Assembly (NCBI GenBank): GCA_028818695.1
Contig: JAPPNK010000026.1
Span: forward strand, 215,994-279,993
DNA from: Candidatus Poribacteria bacterium
GTDB lineage: Bacteria > Poribacteria > WGA-4E > GCA-2687025
Length of the DNA stretch: 64,000 bases
Direction: 5' to 3'
Below the pieces are notes generated by a model. It was not told the DNA's origin. It did no database searches and was given only the letters and a program-made list of their open reading frames with translations. Shown piece by piece: positions 61,585 through 64,000 of the stretch. How positions within the stretch are numbered: position 1 is the first letter of the stretch; every line of letters starts with the position of its first letter. The position numbers and the translations under genes are program-made.

Positions 61585-62599
61585 GCGTCCATGGGCGGCG
61601 GCGCTTCTGCTCGCCTTGCCGATACTCGGCGCGTTTTTTTACTGGGCGGAGCTGCGCCGGCGGCGCGATCTGGAGCGTCTCGCGCGCCTGCCGCTTCAGC
61701 GGTTCGCTGTTTGGGGAAAGCCCCGCCCCGCGTTTCGAGCGGGGTTGACATTGGCGGTTCTGGCGGCGCTGGCGCTGGCGGCGGCGGGACCGGGAGGAGG
61801 CGGCCCGTTCTCCGGCGCGCCCATAGAGCGAGATATACTGCTCATACTGGACGCTTCGAAAAGCATGGCGGCGGAGGATGTCGGAAAATCGCGCATGGAT
61901 CTCGCAAAGGAGACGGCGCGCCGCCTTCTTTCGCGGCTTCAAGGCGAGCGAATCGGAATCGCGCTGTATGCGGGAAAAGCGGTCTCGCAATGCCCCTTCA
62001 CGCGCGATTACGAGGCGGCGCGAACCTTCATTGAAAGCGTGGCGCCGGGCGTTCTGCCGTATCCTGGATCCGCCCTGCAAGACGCTTTTCGAATCGCGGC
62101 GGAAGCGTTTGAACGGGAGCCGAATCGGGAACGCATCGCGCTCCTCCTGACAGACGGAGAAGACCACGGAAGAGACCCGTCAACCCTAGCGGGCGAACTC
62201 AAAAAAAGCCGCGTTCAATTGACCGCAGCGTCCATCGGCTCCGTTCAAGGGGCTTTGATACCGCTCTACGACGCGAACGGATCGTTCCAAGGGCATAAAA
62301 ACGACCGGTCGGGCAACCCTGTTATGACAAGAGCAAACCCTGAATTTGTGCGCGCGTTAGCCGAAAAAGCGGGGGGCGAGTCGTTCCACCTGCTCGATTC
62401 AGGAGACGCCGCGCGCGTTCTAGACAGCTTGACGCGCCGCGAGTCGTCGTCGGCGTCCAATCGGTTTTGGGGTTATGCGCCGTTTCTGGCGCTGTTGGCG
62501 CTGGCGGCTCTTTTGGCTGAAAGCGCAATAGATCGGCTTCCGTTCTCGCGGTTCGGGCGTTCTTCAGATCGCTCCCGCTCCTCTTCCCGCGCTTCCTAA
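61565..62599 (+). CDS. VWA-domain membrane protein (BatA/BatB-like)
   Basis: A 344-residue protein. A membrane helix lies near 11-29 and another near 60-75, then a von Willebrand A domain with the MIDAS Asp96-Ala-Ser98-Lys-Ser100, and TDGEDHG later. A final membrane helix lies near 312-330. This is the Bat (aerotolerance) layout, though no MoxR ATPase or other bat gene adjoins. ATG 61565 overlaps the UvrC-like stop by 20 nt. No strong ribosome site is seen, so translational coupling is likely. Confidence 0.88.
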   Translation: MKRMPFERPWAAALLLALPILGAFFYWAELRRRRDLERLARLPLQRFAVWGKPRPAFRAGLTLAVLAALALAAAGPGGGGPFSGAPIERDILLILDASKSMAAEDVGKSRMDLAKETARRLLSRLQGERIGIALYAGKAVSQCPFTRDYEAARTFIESVAPGVLPYPGSALQDAFRIAAEAFEREPNRERIALLLTDGEDHGRDPSTLAGELKKSRVQLTAASIGSVQGALIPLYDANGSFQGHKNDRSGNPVMTRANPEFVRALAEKAGGESFHLLDSGDAARVLDSLTRRESSSASNRFWGYAPFLALLALAALLAESAIDRLPFSRFGRSSDRSRSSSRAS

Positions 62600-62619
62600 C
62601 GCCGCCCCCTAGCGGCGTT
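62598..62619. terminator. Bidirectional terminator hairpin
   Basis: AACGCCGC (62598-62605), loop CCCCTA, GCGGCGTT (62612-62619), followed by CACTTTTCC. It fills the whole gap between the convergent VWA and PPK2-like genes and overlaps the VWA stop. Confidence 0.6.
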
Positions 62620-63482
62620 CACTTTTCCGATTCCAGCTCCGCCTTCGCCTTCTCCAGCTGCTTCATCTTTTCGACGTTCATTTTCGGAAACTGCGGGTCG
62701 ATCTTTTTCAGCGCGTGGATCAGTATATCGGCAGCCGCTAGACGCGCATACCATTTCTGGTCGCCGGGAACCGCATACCAGGGCGCATACTTCTTGCTCG
62801 TCTTTGTCAACATCTCCTGAAAAACGGGGGTGTATTCGTCCCATTTGCGCCGCTCTTCCAGGTCTTCAGGCGCGAATTTCCACTGCTTCTTCGGGTTGTA
62901 GATGCGGTTCAGAAAACGCGCTTTCTGCTCCTTCTTGGACACATTCAGAAAGATTTTCACGACGCTGGAGCCGTTCTGAACCAGGTATTTCTCAAAGGCG
63001 TTGATCTGATCGAACCGCTTTTTCCAGAATTTTTTGTCGATCTTATTGCTGGGGAGCGGCTGCGCGCCTAGCCACTTCGTATGAACGCGGGTTGTCGACA
63101 CCTCTTCGTAGTAGGAGCGGTTGAAGATGACGATCTGGCCCCGCGCGGGAATGTCGCGGAAATGGCGCCAGAGATAGCCGTAGTCCAGCTCGCGCGAACT
63201 GGGCGCCTTGTATGAAACGACATGGCACCAAGCGGAGTTCATTCCTGAGAAAACATGCTTGATAAGGCTGTCTTTGCCGGCGCCGTTGCGAGCCTGCAGC
63301 GTCAAGAGAACGGAGCGACGGTTTTCCGCAAACAACCGCTCCTGCAACGCCGCCATGCGTTTAATTTTTTGGGCTAACAATTCCGCGCTGCCGCTCTCTT
63401 TGAGCTTGCCGCCGGCATAGCGCGCCGCCGCTTTTTCAAGGCGAAATTTTTTGGGGTCAACGCGGTACCGTTTTACCGACAT
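62619..63482 (-). CDS. Polyphosphate kinase 2 family protein
   Basis: A 287-residue PPK2-type kinase, a P-loop protein that normally transfers phosphate between polyphosphate and nucleotides. The Walker A segment reads QARNGAGKDSLIKHVFSGMN, with Asn66 where most family members have Asp (RDAAGK), followed by Lys70 and Asp71. NRSYYEEVSTTRVH, KKRFDQINAFEKYLVQNGSSVVKIFLNVSKKEQKARF and the C-terminal WYARLAAADILIHALKKI match the family well. The substitution could reduce activity or change the substrate. Single domain, probably class I or III. ATG preceded by GGAGAATCT. Confidence 0.88.
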   Translation of the reverse strand: MSVKRYRVDPKKFRLEKAAARYAGGKLKESGSAELLAQKIKRMAALQERLFAENRRSVLLTLQARNGAGKDSLIKHVFSGMNSAWCHVVSYKAPSSRELDYGYLWRHFRDIPARGQIVIFNRSYYEEVSTTRVHTKWLGAQPLPSNKIDKKFWKKRFDQINAFEKYLVQNGSSVVKIFLNVSKKEQKARFLNRIYNPKKQWKFAPEDLEERRKWDEYTPVFQEMLTKTSKKYAPWYAVPGDQKWYARLAAADILIHALKKIDPQFPKMNVEKMKQLEKAKAELESEK

Positions 63483-63554
63483 AGATTCTCCACTGAACAG
63501 GCATCCAGCTTTAGTATATGCGGAAGCGGCGGCGTCTTCAAGATTAAGCTTCTG

Positions 63555-63763
63555 ATCTTAGCGCTTTAGTTAGGACATTCGCCTGGCGAACGCGGACGGT
63601 TTCTGCGATGCCCCTGGATTCCCGCTTGCGCGGGAATGACGGCATGGTTGGCGGCGCCTTTCCCCATCAATAGAGCGGTCATTCGCCTGGGCGAACGCGG
63701 ACGGTTTCTGCGATGCCTCTGGATTCCCGCTTGCGCGGGAATGACGGCATGGTTGGCGGCGCC
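63555..63763. repeat. Two direct copies of the palindromic repeat
   Basis: After GCGCTTTAGTTAGGACATTC come two near-identical units of about 83 bp (63576-63658 and 63680-63763): CATTCGCCTGGCGAACGCGG, ACGGTTTCTGCGATGCC, the ATTCCCGC-GCGGGAAT hairpin, then GGCATGGTTGGCGGCGCC. They are separated by CATCAATAGAGCGGT. The gap 63483-63833 holds nothing else that I recognise. Confidence 0.75.
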
Positions 63764-63833
63764 GCAGTTTCCGTGGACAATCCTGTCCTTCTTTCAATCC
63801 TGCAAATCCTAGTTCAGACGAAAGAGCTGCCGC

Positions 63834-64000
63834 CTACTTGACAGGGGTGAGAACAGCGACCCAGCCGGAGTCGCTTGGCGCCTCTATCGCAGTCGATCTG
63901 CCCGCCTCGACGGACGCTTCGCCGTCCCACTCGCCTGTTGAGACATTCAGCCAGCGCAGGCGCGCCTTGCCCGACATCTCCGACAGGTCGATGGAGACGC
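63834..64000 (-). CDS. C-terminal end of a probable glycosidase-type protein
   Basis: The frame enters from the right edge and stops with TAG at 63836-63834. The final 54 residues (VSIDLSEMSGKARLRWLNVSTGEW ... SDSGWVAVLTPVK) form the small beta-sandwich found at the end of apiosidase-like/DUF4038 glycosidases, often called a putative collagen-binding domain. The catalytic part is outside the window, so the activity is not known. Confidence 0.65.
   Translation of the reverse strand, partial: VSIDLSEMSGKARLRWLNVSTGEWDGEASVEAGRSTAIEAPSDSGWVAVLTPVK

Noticed and set aside
63576..63763. CRISPR array suggested by regularly repeated hairpins
   Set aside because: Only two units occur, the repeat is about 83 bp with a 21-bp gap, the hairpin recurs singly across the window, and no cas gene is present.

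Overview
This is a gene-dense bacterial chromosome segment, moderately GC-rich, with about 60 protein genes or gene fragments, one tRNA, no rRNA and no CRISPR array. Several features suggest a free-living or host-associated heterotroph of an uncultivated lineage: Sec-translocon genes, MEP-pathway ispH, queuosine genes, an outer-membrane-type DUF5916 protein, many sugar-acid and glycoside enzymes (DUF1080, GH127, PhyH, Gfo/Idh/MocA, enolase superfamily, HpaI aldolase, three xylose-isomerase-like TIM barrels) and long WD40 proteins. This profile recalls Candidatus Poribacteria or nearby phyla. That is a guess from gene content, not something the DNA proves.

Layout. 0-2 kb: the end of one WD40 gene and a complete 14-blade paralogue. 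2-5 kb: secD-secF with a recognisable promoter. 5-10.4 kb: a lipoprotein of unusual composition, then a tightly packed run of hydroxyacid dehydrogenase, mnmG, redoxin-like protein and ispH. 10.4-13.5 kb: an m4C-type DNA methyltransferase, a DoxX relic, and an amidohydrolase-doxX pair. 13.5-20.3 kb: a Tat-exported Rieske-like protein with an odd second motif, a membrane-anchored TPR-like protein, the queE-queC-zwf operon, a TIM-barrel isomerase and a DUF1232 protein, separated by MITE-like repeats. 20.3-24.6 kb: tRNA(CAT), an XPB-like helicase fused by overlap to a Bax1/DUF790 nuclease, and a protein made of about five FW-AHQ-FTA repeats. 24.6-32.8 kb: dehydrogenases, a tandem VOC pair, truD, DUF1080, a tandem triplet of unknown membrane-anchored helical proteins, and OsmC. 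32.8-40 kb: a multi-pass membrane HExxH protein with a TPR-like tail, two unknowns, recQ and a phospholipid-scramblase homologue. 40-46.4 kb: GH127, a second copy of the TPR-like anchored protein, and two TIM-barrel isomerases around a DMT transporter. 46.5-56.9 kb: ppk1, a metallophosphoesterase, a DNA methyltransferase-HNH fusion, tlyA, HpaI aldolase, an enolase-superfamily enzyme, purC and PhyH. 57-64 kb: a paralogous pair of unknown genes (one frameshifted), DUF5916, a UvrC-like protein lacking the 3' nuclease half, a VWA protein, a PPK2-family protein and the end of a probable glycosidase.

Two families of short palindromic intergenic repeats are scattered through the window. Both carry the ATTCCCGC...GCGGGAAT hairpin. 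One has terminal inverted repeats and apparent target duplications. The other carries the motif AAAGTTGGGACAT. Several initiation codons are TTG or GTG, chosen here from Shine-Dalgarno position and operon overlap.
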